From: Anaerolineae bacterium
Lineage (GTDB): Bacteria; Chloroflexota; Anaerolineae; J102
Length of the DNA stretch: 8,539 nucleotides
NCBI GenBank assembly: GCA_026992375.1
Contig: JALXAF010000060.1
Span: 1-8,539 of the forward strand
Reading direction: 5' to 3'
Part shown: in pieces, positions 1 to 6,328 of the stretch
How the letters are laid out: each line of letters opens with the position of its first letter
Numbering within the stretch: position 1 is the stretch's first letter
Translations under genes and position numbers: made by a program
Notes under the pieces: model-generated
Told to the model about the DNA's origin: nothing
The model's input: only the letters and a program-made list of their open reading frames with translations
The model's database searches: none

Positions 1-585
1 GCCACTTACATGCCGCGCCCCACGCCCACCCCTGAACTCACGCCCACGCCTGACGATGATCACGATGATTGTGGTGACGACGATGATTGCGATGACGATG
101 ACGATGATGACGATGATGATGATGACGTCATGTGGTCAGACCGTGGGGGATGGGCCAGCAGCGGCAATTGCCGATTATCTGCAAAGCTGATAGGGTGGGG
201 CGGGAGATTCCCTCGGCGAACTCGCCATGAAGTGAGCAAAATATGCGCCTGGCCTGGCTGCCCGGTTTGGCCTATTGCTTTGAGTTCAACGCCCGATCAG
301 CGGCAGATAAATCTTTTGGGTGCGCAGATAAACAGGCAGATGATCGATGACCTCGAACTGTCCTTCAGTAACCTGCTGCATCGTAATAACAGGATCAGCG
401 CAATCACCGTATTCATCACAACTGAGGACGCCGGTAATCCCGAAGTAGTTGCGGGCGCCGAACAGCGCGTCCCGCAGGGCCTGGCGGCCAATGACCAGAT
501 TGCCACCGCCATCGACGATTGCGATCTTCTCTATTGCCGCGAAGATCATGTTGGCGGCATCATAGGCCTGAGCATGAAATGCTGA
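1..585 (+). CDS. C-terminal part of a Pro/Thr-linker, Asp-rich protein (5' end outside window; 3' end uncertain)
   Basis: The frame is open from base 1 and the first stop is TGA at 583-585. Codons before the first ATG (base 10) are also open, so the gene probably begins upstream. Seen in order: a Pro/Thr linker (PTPTPELTPTP), a run of 25 codons with 21 Asp plus His, two Cys and Gly (bases 52-126), then an unremarkable stretch with no recognisable domain. Pro/Thr linkers of this kind are common in secreted proteins of Chloroflexota, and poly-Asp tracts often bind divalent cations. Both statements are family-level inference. The last 300 nt would overlap the 3' end of the minus-strand binding-protein gene, which is unusual. 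The residues after the Asp tract do not look like a natural protein tail, so the real gene may end soon after base 127 through a frameshift, or an error in the repeat may have hidden its stop. Function unknown. Confidence 0.35.
   Translation, partial: ATYMPRPTPTPELTPTPDDDHDDCGDDDDCDDDDDDDDDDDDVMWSDRGGWASSGNCRLSAKLIGWGGRFPRRTRHEVSKICAWPGCPVWPIALSSTPDQRQINLLGAQINRQMIDDLELSFSNLLHRNNRISAITVFITTEDAGNPEVVAGAEQRVPQGLAANDQIATAIDDCDLLYCREDHVGGIIGLSMKC
52..126 (+). repeat. GAY-codon microsatellite encoding a poly-Asp tract
   Basis: An imperfect trinucleotide repeat of GAT and GAC, 25 codons long, ending in twelve uninterrupted Asp codons (91-126). It is interrupted by CAC, TGT, GGT and TGC. Alternation of GAT and GAC makes parts of it a GATGAC hexanucleotide repeat. 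Slippage in units of three would change the length of the acidic tract without shifting the frame. The opposite strand gives only low-complexity His/Arg or Ser runs, so the plus-strand Asp reading next to a Pro/Thr linker is the most sensible one. Confidence 0.75.
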
Positions 586-1560
586 AATAGGAGGCTCTCC
601 ATACAGTTCTTGATAGCGCGCCAACAGAGCATCATATTCGCTACCACTCCAATTAAGGTCAACGCTGGTGAGATACATGCCTTCAGCAGCATCGCCCGCC
701 GCCTCAAGGAAGCTATGGATCAACATCCCATCTGCTCCGGCCAGAATGGCGTTTTCCAGGCCAGACACTTCTTTCGCCTGCCGAGTGATGAGCGAACCAT
801 CCGAGACGAAGACCGGGTAGTACAGGAAGTCTGGCTTATGCGCGGCAATTTTGGTCAGTGTAGGGCGCATGTCTGTGTCGTCCCATCTCACCGTTTCCTG
901 AGCCACAATGTCGCCGCCCAACTCGGTGAATACATCGGCAAACGCCTGCTGTAATTTATCGGCGTAGGCGCTGCCATCATGGATGGTGGCAGCTTTGCGC
1001 ACATCTAACCTGGTATAGGCGTATCTGGCCATCACTTGTCCCTGCACTTTCTCATTGTACGAGGTGCGCAGAAAACCAGCAGAATGGATATCAGGATCTG
1101 TCAGGGATGAGGAAGTAGCGGAGGGAGAAATCATGACCATACCCGCATTGCTCAAAATCGGTGCGGCAGACATTGCCGCCCCCGAGCAGGAGGTTCCAAT
1201 CACGGCGCTGATAGTTAGGTCAGCAGCAAGTTTTTGGGCGGCTGTCTGGCCTTTCTCTGAAGAACATCCTGAATCTTCGCCAATCAACTCGATTGAGCGC
1301 CCCATGACGGTGTGCTTCTTATCGATAGCGATCTCAATGCCGCGGCGGGCGTCGATGCCCAATGATTCGAGGGGGCCGCTAACGGCCAGGGCATAGCCAA
1401 TGCGAATCGGATCGCCAGGTGCGACTGTAACGCAACCCAATGGATCATTACAACTTTCCGTAGCGTCGATAGCATTTCCTCTTGCGGCGATTGCACTGCG
1501 AGTAACGGTAAGGGTCAAAGCAACGAAGAACAGAAAAGCAACATGACGAATTTTCAGCAT
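286..1560 (-). CDS. Branched-chain amino acid-type (LivJ/Peripla_BP_6) ABC substrate-binding protein
   Basis: A secreted type-I periplasmic binding protein of 424 residues. ATG at 1560-1558 is chosen because it follows a weak GGAAAG Shine-Dalgarno at 6-nt spacing and starts a clear signal peptide (basic start, hydrophobic 7-20, cleavage near AIA at 23-25). The longer in-frame start at 1659 would overlap the upstream gene. Domain landmarks: the opening strand IRIGYALAVSGPL (52-64), the ARRGIEIAID helix (71-80), a Ser/Thr ligand-loop motif SPSATSSSLTD (145-155), an AYDAANMIF helix (332-340) and the terminal GQFEVID strand (400-406). Family members bind Leu/Ile/Val, amides, urea or aromatic acids; the ligand here cannot be read. 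Six Cys (37, 43, 99, 125, 381, 387) could form disulfides, fitting an extracytoplasmic site. After the canonical fold ends, an extra tail finishes in KIYLPLIGR, matching the tail of the propeller protein. No permease or ATPase gene is next to it. It is the last gene of the minus-strand cluster, 31 nt after the other binding protein. Confidence 0.9.
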   Translation of the reverse strand: MLKIRHVAFLFFVALTLTVTRSAIAARGNAIDATESCNDPLGCVTVAPGDPIRIGYALAVSGPLESLGIDARRGIEIAIDKKHTVMGRSIELIGEDSGCSSEKGQTAAQKLAADLTISAVIGTSCSGAAMSAAPILSNAGMVMISPSATSSSLTDPDIHSAGFLRTSYNEKVQGQVMARYAYTRLDVRKAATIHDGSAYADKLQQAFADVFTELGGDIVAQETVRWDDTDMRPTLTKIAAHKPDFLYYPVFVSDGSLITRQAKEVSGLENAILAGADGMLIHSFLEAAGDAAEGMYLTSVDLNWSGSEYDALLARYQELYGEPPISAFHAQAYDAANMIFAAIEKIAIVDGGGNLVIGRQALRDALFGARNYFGITGVLSCDEYGDCADPVITMQQVTEGQFEVIDHLPVYLRTQKIYLPLIGR

Positions 1561-1591
1561 TTTTAGCTTTCCATGAGTGAATTTGTAACTG

Positions 1592-2998
1592 CTACTGATG
1601 GCAATTCGATAGCGTAGCGTTGGCGTCCGTTTCGAGCTGGGCCAGGGTGGTTGTGACATCTGTCCCGTCCAGAATACTGCTGTATGCTGTCGATATCTTC
1701 ATTCGAACAGTGTCATAGCAGGCCACGGGGGGCTCACTTTTGCCGTAGGGAAGGAAGGAGAAGGCGGCAGCGTAGGCGGGGTTTTGGGCAAAGTAATCGC
1801 TCATCGCTTGGGCCGCGGACCGGCGCACCGGGAAGTAGTTGGTGGCTTTGGCCCAGGCAGCCTGCTGTTCTGGCTGTGTAAACCATTTGAGGAAGGTCCA
1901 GGCGGCCAATTGCTCATCGGGCGTGGTCTTGGGCATGCTGACGCTGGCGCCGTAGACGTTCACCACGGGATCGGGCGTGGTGTGGGGCAACGCCGCCACA
2001 GACCAAGCGAAGTCTGCGCCCCCAGCCACGACCATTTTGTAATAGGGAAGGCCGGACGAAGAGCCGATGGTGAAAAGCAACTTCCCCTGACCAAAGTCAG
2101 TCTGGTCCCCGTACTTTTCCGTGATCATGCCTGCACAGCCATCTTGATAGAGCTTCTGCATGAAAATCATGGCCGCGCGGCTCTGGGATGTATTCAGAGT
2201 GTAGGCGCTCATGTCGGCATTGATGAGATCGCCGCCACGGCTGAAGACCATAGACGCGAAACGGGAAGCGTCGGTGGAAATCTCATAGCCGAGAGAGGGT
2301 TCGCCCGCAGGCCCGCCCGAGAAGGGCTGTTGCACCGCCTTGCAGGCCATCTCGCGAAATTGATCCCAGGTGGTGGGCGGCCCGTCGTAGCCCATCTCCT
2401 GCAGCCAGTCGGCATTGTAATACAGCACTTCGATGGAGCGTCCCGTGGGGAATCCCATCCTCATGCCCCCGAATTGCTGGCTGATATCCGCCTGCAGGAT
2501 GGCGGGGAAATAATCGTCCAACGCTTCCTGGCTCAGGCCCCACTCCGGATCGTTGACGTAAGTGTTGATATCCACCAGGGCGTTGGAGAGCTGGTAGGCG
2601 GCCGCCTGGTTTTGATAGGCCACCACCAGGCCCGGCAATCCGCCCGAAGCAATAGCGGCCAACATTTTTTGGTAGATCTCTCCATAGTGGCCCTGATATT
2701 GAGCATTGATGGTCACATGCCAGGCGTTGGACGTGTTGAACTCATTCGCCATACGCATCATGGCATCTTCGCGAGCTCGGGAGTAGGGATGCCAGAACGG
2801 GATTTGCTGGCCCGAGTACGACCAGTGGGGCAGCAAAGTGAGAGGCAGCCAGTTGGTGAACAGGGGCGATGCGTCGGTGGGGGTGGCCGCGGGTGGTGGG
2901 CAGGCTCGGGCGACGTCCGTCTCGCCTCCCAGGGCAAAAATCAATACCAGGGCGATAATCAGAATGCACAAGCTGAAAAGAATGCGGTTGGTGGACAC
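1592..2998 (-). CDS. Carbohydrate-type (SBP_bac_1, UgpB-like) ABC extracellular solute-binding protein
   Basis: A type-II (cluster D-like) solute-binding protein of 468 residues that usually delivers a sugar or glycerol-phosphate-like solute to an ABC importer. The GTG start at 2998-2996 is preferred: GGAGG (3012-3008) lies 9 nt upstream and the protein opens with a hydrophobic segment (residues 6-23). Upstream in-frame extension would run back through the terminator hairpin into the propeller gene. Landmarks: FWHPYSR (68-74), YGEIYQKMLAAIASG near 105-119, a YYNADWLQEMGY segment (193-204) with PTTWDQF after it, the GGDLIN segment, and the family's C-terminal AAWTFLKWFTQPEQQAAW (365-382) followed by NYFPVRRSA. 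No good lipobox: Cys33 is preceded by ARA, so a membrane-anchored or cleaved N-terminus is more likely than a lipoprotein. Between the N-terminal helix and the domain lies a Pro-rich linker with WLPLTLLP (50-57). Ligand unknown; no permease partner is present here. Confidence 0.9.
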   Translation of the reverse strand: MSTNRILFSLCILIIALVLIFALGGETDVARACPPPAATPTDASPLFTNWLPLTLLPHWSYSGQQIPFWHPYSRAREDAMMRMANEFNTSNAWHVTINAQYQGHYGEIYQKMLAAIASGGLPGLVVAYQNQAAAYQLSNALVDINTYVNDPEWGLSQEALDDYFPAILQADISQQFGGMRMGFPTGRSIEVLYYNADWLQEMGYDGPPTTWDQFREMACKAVQQPFSGGPAGEPSLGYEISTDASRFASMVFSRGGDLINADMSAYTLNTSQSRAAMIFMQKLYQDGCAGMITEKYGDQTDFGQGKLLFTIGSSSGLPYYKMVVAGGADFAWSVAALPHTTPDPVVNVYGASVSMPKTTPDEQLAAWTFLKWFTQPEQQAAWAKATNYFPVRRSAAQAMSDYFAQNPAYAAAFSFLPYGKSEPPVACYDTVRMKISTAYSSILDGTDVTTTLAQLETDANATLSNCHQ

Positions 2999-3007
2999 GA
3001 TGAAAGA

Positions 3008-3012
3008 CCTCC
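3008..3012 (-). promoter_or_regulatory. Ribosome binding site deciding the GTG start of the solute-binding protein
   Basis: On the minus strand this reads GGAGG, 9 nt before the GTG at 2998. No ATG in this frame has a comparable site. The first in-frame ATG downstream lies inside the mature domain and would remove the N-terminal hydrophobic segment. Confidence 0.7.
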
Positions 3013-3027
3013 GTGAGGAAATGGATG

Positions 3028-3075
3028 AAAAAGGGCCGGGCCGCCGGGCCCTCGCCACCCCGGCGGCCCGGGCCC
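3028..3075 (-). terminator. Intercistronic rho-independent terminator-like hairpin
   Basis: Read on the minus strand, 3075-3060 pairs with 3047-3033: ten uninterrupted GC pairs (3060-3069 with 3038-3047), one bulged base (3070), and five more pairs (3071-3075 with 3033-3037). The loop is 12 nt, and five U follow at 3032-3028. This is the textbook layout for a terminator acting on the propeller transcript, whose stop codon is 15 nt upstream. On the plus strand there is no U-run after the stem, so it should act mainly on the minus strand. It lies only 30 nt before the next gene's GTG start, so complete termination would leave the downstream gene needing a promoter inside the 3' end of the propeller gene. 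Partial read-through or mRNA end protection is the alternative. Confidence 0.7.
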
Positions 3076-3089
3076 AAAACGAGATGGCT

Positions 3090-6000
3090 TCAATGCAGCA
3101 TAACGGGTAGGAAGAGATGGGTTGGCAGATAGCCCCATACCTCGCCGCCGTTACCACCATTAATCGTGCCGACGTAAAGATTGTTTTGATAGGCCGTGAT
3201 GGCGTGCCCCCAATAGGTTTGGTAGTTATTGGCGTCGCCGAAACCGCCAAACCCAATCTGTTGCCAATCGCCAGCATCGCCGGTAGCGCTGCGCCACACC
3301 TCTATGCCGGTTTCACGATTTCTGGTAATGGCGTAAATCATTCCATTTTGAGAAATTACACCCTCGATGGCATAGTTGGCGCTGTCTCCAAATCCATCGC
3401 CCACGACCTGCTCCCAGTCGCTTTGCTCGTCACAGCCAGATGAAAGGGGACAACGCCAGAGTTGGGCGCGGCCTGGACGATGAGACTGAAAGTCCCAGTA
3501 GTATGTACCGGCATAGAGGTTTTGATCGAAGACGGACATGCCAAGGATGGCGTAGTTGTTGGTGTCACCGAAGCCGCCCGACACCACCTTTTGCCAATGC
3601 TCGCCATCTCCAGTCCGCCATATTTCTCCACCGTGAGTAACACCGGCAGTACCATCATAATTGTAGGTGCTGGCATAAAGATAATCACCCACCGAGACCA
3701 GGGACAATACCGTCTGATTGGCAGCACTACCAAAGCCATTGGTCACAACGCGCGTCCAGTCATTGGTATCGCCTGTGGCCGAGCGCCAGATCTCGGCGCC
3801 GTGGGTGGTGGTGTAGCTCCAGGTAGCCGCGTAGAGATAATCATCGAACGGGGCCAGAGTCATCACTTCGCCATTGTATCGGTCACCAAAGCCGCCGCTC
3901 ATCGTCTCCTCCCAGGTCTCGCCATCGCTGCTGCGCCAGATCTCGCCGCCCGTGTCGGTGTAGGGCGGGTAAGGCGTGCTGTTCCACACGCCCGCATAGA
4001 GCTTGCCCTTGAATACGGCCATGTCATCGATGCCCACGTTGTATCCCTGGCCAAATCCATTGGTCATCACGCCCGCCCACTGGCCCGGCGCATCCATACG
4101 CCAGATTTGGGCGCCATGGCTGGCAAATTTGTAGGTTCCTGCATAAAGGCGATCGTTGAACACACTCAGAGAAGTGAGATGCACTTTGGGATCGCCGAAG
4201 CCGTTGATGTTCATCTGCGCCCAGCCGGGCACGCCCAGGGCGAATTTCTGGATGCGATTGTTATCTTCATCCGCTACGTAGACGGCACCGAAGACGTCCA
4301 CTGCAACGCCATGGGGATTGATGAACTGCCCTGAACCATCGCCGTATCGCCCTCCGATGGTGGTGAGGTAATTACCGGACGAGTCAAAAACCTGAATGCG
4401 GTTGTTCCAACTGTCGGCCACGTACAGACGATCCAATTCATCCACTGCCAGACGGTGGGGGCCATTGAATCGAGCAAAATCGTTCCCGCTGCCGCCAGTC
4501 AGCCCAATAGTGCGAACATAGTGACGGTTGCGATCGAAAACCTGGACACGGTTATTGCCTTTATCCGCCACATAGATAAAGCCGCGGCTATCGACGGCCA
4601 CATCGTCAGGCTCATTGAAGTGGTTATTATCAGAACCGGGTACATTGGTTTCGCCAATGCTGGCTATAAAATGCCATTGTGCATCGAAAATCTCAACTCG
4701 ATGGTTCGCTGTATCCGCCACATAGACAGTGCCATTTCGATCAATGCCAAGACCATCTGGATGTCGCAAGTATCCATCACCGGTCCCCCATCCTTTATTG
4801 ACCGTACCAACATAATGGCCGTCACTATCGAAAACCTGCACTCGGTTATTGCCCCAACTTTCGGCAACATACACCCGGCCCTGCGGATCGACTGCCACAT
4901 CCACCGGGCCAAAGAAATGGCTATGGTCAGAGCCAGCTTGGCCCGGCTCGCCAACGGTCCATTGCGGTTCGCCAGAAGCATCCAGCTTGACCAGCCGGTG
5001 TCCTCGTTCCTCCACGATGTAAATGCTGCCATCCTGAGCCACGGCCACGCCTTTAGGGAAGTAGTAATGATAACCATCCGTGACATAGGAAACTCCGGTC
5101 GTGCCGTATGTTCGCACATAAACGCGATTCTGATCATACTGCTGCACACGCTTATTGTAAGCATCCGCCACGTAGATGTGGTCGTGACTATCGATGATTA
5201 CGTCGGTTGGATGATTGAAGTGAGTATTATCTTGTCCCCACTCCCCCGCGCCAATGGTCGCTACATACACATACGTAATTTTATCGAAGACCTGCACGCG
5301 ATCATTGTCACTATCGGCCACATAGATGTATTTCGAATCAACTCCTACGCCTTCTGGGGAATTGAGGTGGGCATTGTCCGAACCTGATACGCCACTTTCT
5401 CCCAACGTGGCAACATACGTAGGAGTAGTGGGTGTGCTGATATCGAAAATCTGGACACGATGATTGGCAGTATCCGCCACATACAACAAATCCCTATCGA
5501 CAGCAAGGCCGCGTGGCCGGTGTAGGTGCTGGTTGTCATCTCCAGCCTGCCCGGTTTCTCCAATAGTTGCCAGATAGTTTCCAGATGGATCGAAAATTTG
5601 GACGCGGTGATTGCCCCAATCACCCCATACGCCAGAATCACTCACGTAGATATTGCCATGACCATCAAAAGCAATACTGATGGGGTTATTGAAATGCTCA
5701 TTGTCACTACCACCCTGCCAGGCTTTTCCCAGTTCTTGAATCTTTTTTCCGGTTGCATCATACTTTACGACGTGATTCGCACCGGCATCAACTACCCACA
5801 CATTGCCACTACTATCCGATGCGACATCGTTCACATAATCCAGTGATGTTCCTGTCGCATCGCGAAATCCAGCCTTTCCAATTTGCCGAATAAAATTGCC
5901 ATTCGCATCGAATTCCAGCACCCTGTCTCCCCATGAATCGGTCAACCAGATATTGTCGCCATTCAATCCCAAGCCATGCACTTCGTAAAAATGATTGGTG

Positions 6001-6272
6001 TCGTCCAAGTATCCTTTCCTGGTCTCGCCAAAGGTCTTCACGTAACGAAAACTCAGGCCCGGCCGGCCCAGGGTGAGATCATCCCCGTGAGCGGGCGCGT
6101 TGGTCGCGTCCCAGGCGCCGCGGGCGTGAAGGAAAGGCGGGGTGAAAGGATCGGCGGGTTGTTGCGCCAGCGGTCCGGGCGGACGTCCCCCCTGCGCCTG
6201 CACAGCCCAGGCCGCGCCCAGCGTCAAAATCAGAAACAAAACAATCGTGATGAAGAGATATCTGGTTTTCAT
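3090..6272 (-). CDS. Large secreted protein with 12 NHL repeats and seven GFGD/EIWRS repeats (three predicted beta-propellers)
   Basis: A secreted protein of 1060 residues with no catalytic motif that I recognise. ATG at 6272 is preferred because AAGGAGG (6284-6278) lies 5 nt upstream; the adjacent ATG at 6275 is only 2 nt from it, and the ATG at 6296 lies upstream of it. Signal peptide: residues 1-26, cleavage near VQA/QGG. After a Pro-rich spacer come 12 NHL-type repeats (about 77-680) with cores such as IYVADKGNNRVQVFD and SDNNHFNEPDDVAVD, enough for two six-bladed propellers. Seven different repeats follow (684-1047), starting at Trp684, 732, 787, 839, 893, 953 and 1003, each with W..V...GFGD..N, then LYAGT and EIWRS: a probable seven-bladed propeller. 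The last residues are HLFLPVMLH, matching the tail of the LivJ-like protein. NHL propellers typically bind proteins, peptides, RNA or glycans; a binding or adhesion role at the cell surface is inferred. It follows the anti-sigma gene by about 56 nt of non-coding sequence and probably shares its transcript. Confidence 0.9.
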   Translation of the reverse strand: MKTRYLFITIVLFLILTLGAAWAVQAQGGRPPGPLAQQPADPFTPPFLHARGAWDATNAPAHGDDLTLGRPGLSFRYVKTFGETRKGYLDDTNHFYEVHGLGLNGDNIWLTDSWGDRVLEFDANGNFIRQIGKAGFRDATGTSLDYVNDVASDSSGNVWVVDAGANHVVKYDATGKKIQELGKAWQGGSDNEHFNNPISIAFDGHGNIYVSDSGVWGDWGNHRVQIFDPSGNYLATIGETGQAGDDNQHLHRPRGLAVDRDLLYVADTANHRVQIFDISTPTTPTYVATLGESGVSGSDNAHLNSPEGVGVDSKYIYVADSDNDRVQVFDKITYVYVATIGAGEWGQDNTHFNHPTDVIIDSHDHIYVADAYNKRVQQYDQNRVYVRTYGTTGVSYVTDGYHYYFPKGVAVAQDGSIYIVEERGHRLVKLDASGEPQWTVGEPGQAGSDHSHFFGPVDVAVDPQGRVYVAESWGNNRVQVFDSDGHYVGTVNKGWGTGDGYLRHPDGLGIDRNGTVYVADTANHRVEIFDAQWHFIASIGETNVPGSDNNHFNEPDDVAVDSRGFIYVADKGNNRVQVFDRNRHYVRTIGLTGGSGNDFARFNGPHRLAVDELDRLYVADSWNNRIQVFDSSGNYLTTIGGRYGDGSGQFINPHGVAVDVFGAVYVADEDNNRIQKFALGVPGWAQMNINGFGDPKVHLTSLSVFNDRLYAGTYKFASHGAQIWRMDAPGQWAGVMTNGFGQGYNVGIDDMAVFKGKLYAGVWNSTPYPPYTDTGGEIWRSSDGETWEETMSGGFGDRYNGEVMTLAPFDDYLYAATWSYTTTHGAEIWRSATGDTNDWTRVVTNGFGSAANQTVLSLVSVGDYLYASTYNYDGTAGVTHGGEIWRTGDGEHWQKVVSGGFGDTNNYAILGMSVFDQNLYAGTYYWDFQSHRPGRAQLWRCPLSSGCDEQSDWEQVVGDGFGDSANYAIEGVISQNGMIYAITRNRETGIEVWRSATGDAGDWQQIGFGGFGDANNYQTYWGHAITAYQNNLYVGTINGGNGGEVWGYLPTHLFLPVMLH
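3132..4223 (-). repeat. Seven tandem GFGD/EIWRS protein repeats (third propeller)
   Basis: Residues 684-1047 of the propeller protein. Seven units of roughly 45-60 residues share W-x2-V near the start, a GFGD (or GFGQ/GFGS) turn, Asn, a strand ending in LYAGT or a variant, and a closing [AE][QE][ILV]WR-S-x2-GD. Unit five has an extra Cys-containing loop (CPLSSGC, 941-947) before the next Trp. Seven units is the classic number for a closed propeller. I cannot assign this repeat to a named family with confidence; it resembles BNR/sialidase-like or Kelch-like blades only in layout. Confidence 0.75.
4233..6044 (-). repeat. Twelve tandem NHL-type repeats (two predicted six-bladed propellers)
   Basis: Residues 77-680. 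Repeat starts lie at about 77, 128, 178, 234, 287, 337, 386, 437, 488, 536, 586 and 636, a period of roughly 50 residues. The best conserved parts are [ST]IGE, SDNxHFNxPxxVAVD, and IYVADxxNxRVQVFD. Repeat 3 has an insertion (SGVWGDWGNHR, 213-223). Repeat 7 is the most divergent (DGYHYYFP and VEERGHRLVKL), which fits a boundary between two six-bladed rings after repeat 6. The encoding DNA is itself repetitive: on the plus strand, TATCCGCCACATAGA or a close variant recurs, for example near 4563, 4708, 5316 and 5472. Confidence 0.85.
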
Positions 6273-6277
6273 CATTG

Positions 6278-6284
6278 CCTCCTT
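6278..6284 (-). promoter_or_regulatory. Strong ribosome binding site of the propeller gene
   Basis: AAGGAGG on the minus strand, 5 nt before ATG 6272 and only 2 nt before ATG 6275. This near-perfect Shine-Dalgarno decides between three in-frame ATGs and suggests efficient translation. Confidence 0.8.
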
Positions 6285-6328
6285 GCAATATGCCATCCAG
6301 AGAAAAGAAAAGACTGAGGTAAAGAAAA

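Noticed and set aside
122..173. Palindromes ATGACGTCAT (122-131) and CGGCAATTGCCG (162-173) as regulatory or terminator elements
   Set aside because: Both are short, neither is followed by a U-run, and the first falls out of the GATGAC repeat composition.
2898..2902. Cys33 of the carbohydrate-type binding protein as a lipobox cysteine
   Set aside because: The preceding residues are ARA, with Arg at -2 and no Leu/Val at -3, and the Cys lies 10 residues past the hydrophobic segment.
1784..3016. 410-codon plus-strand open frame opposite the carbohydrate-type solute-binding protein
   Set aside because: The minus strand encodes an unmistakable binding protein with a ribosome binding site and N-terminal hydrophobic segment; the plus-strand translation has no recognisable domain and is a codon-bias shadow.
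3462..5387. Two long plus-strand open frames (290 and 310 codons) with repeating IENL/HID-like segments
   Set aside because: Their periodicity mirrors the NHL and GFGD repeats read antisense. They have no sensible start context and no independent motif.
4500..5500. Recurring DNA words (TATCCGCCACATAG type) as a CRISPR or repeat array
   Set aside because: Spacing follows the roughly 150-nt period of NHL-coding repeats, the reading frame stays open throughout, and copies are degenerate.
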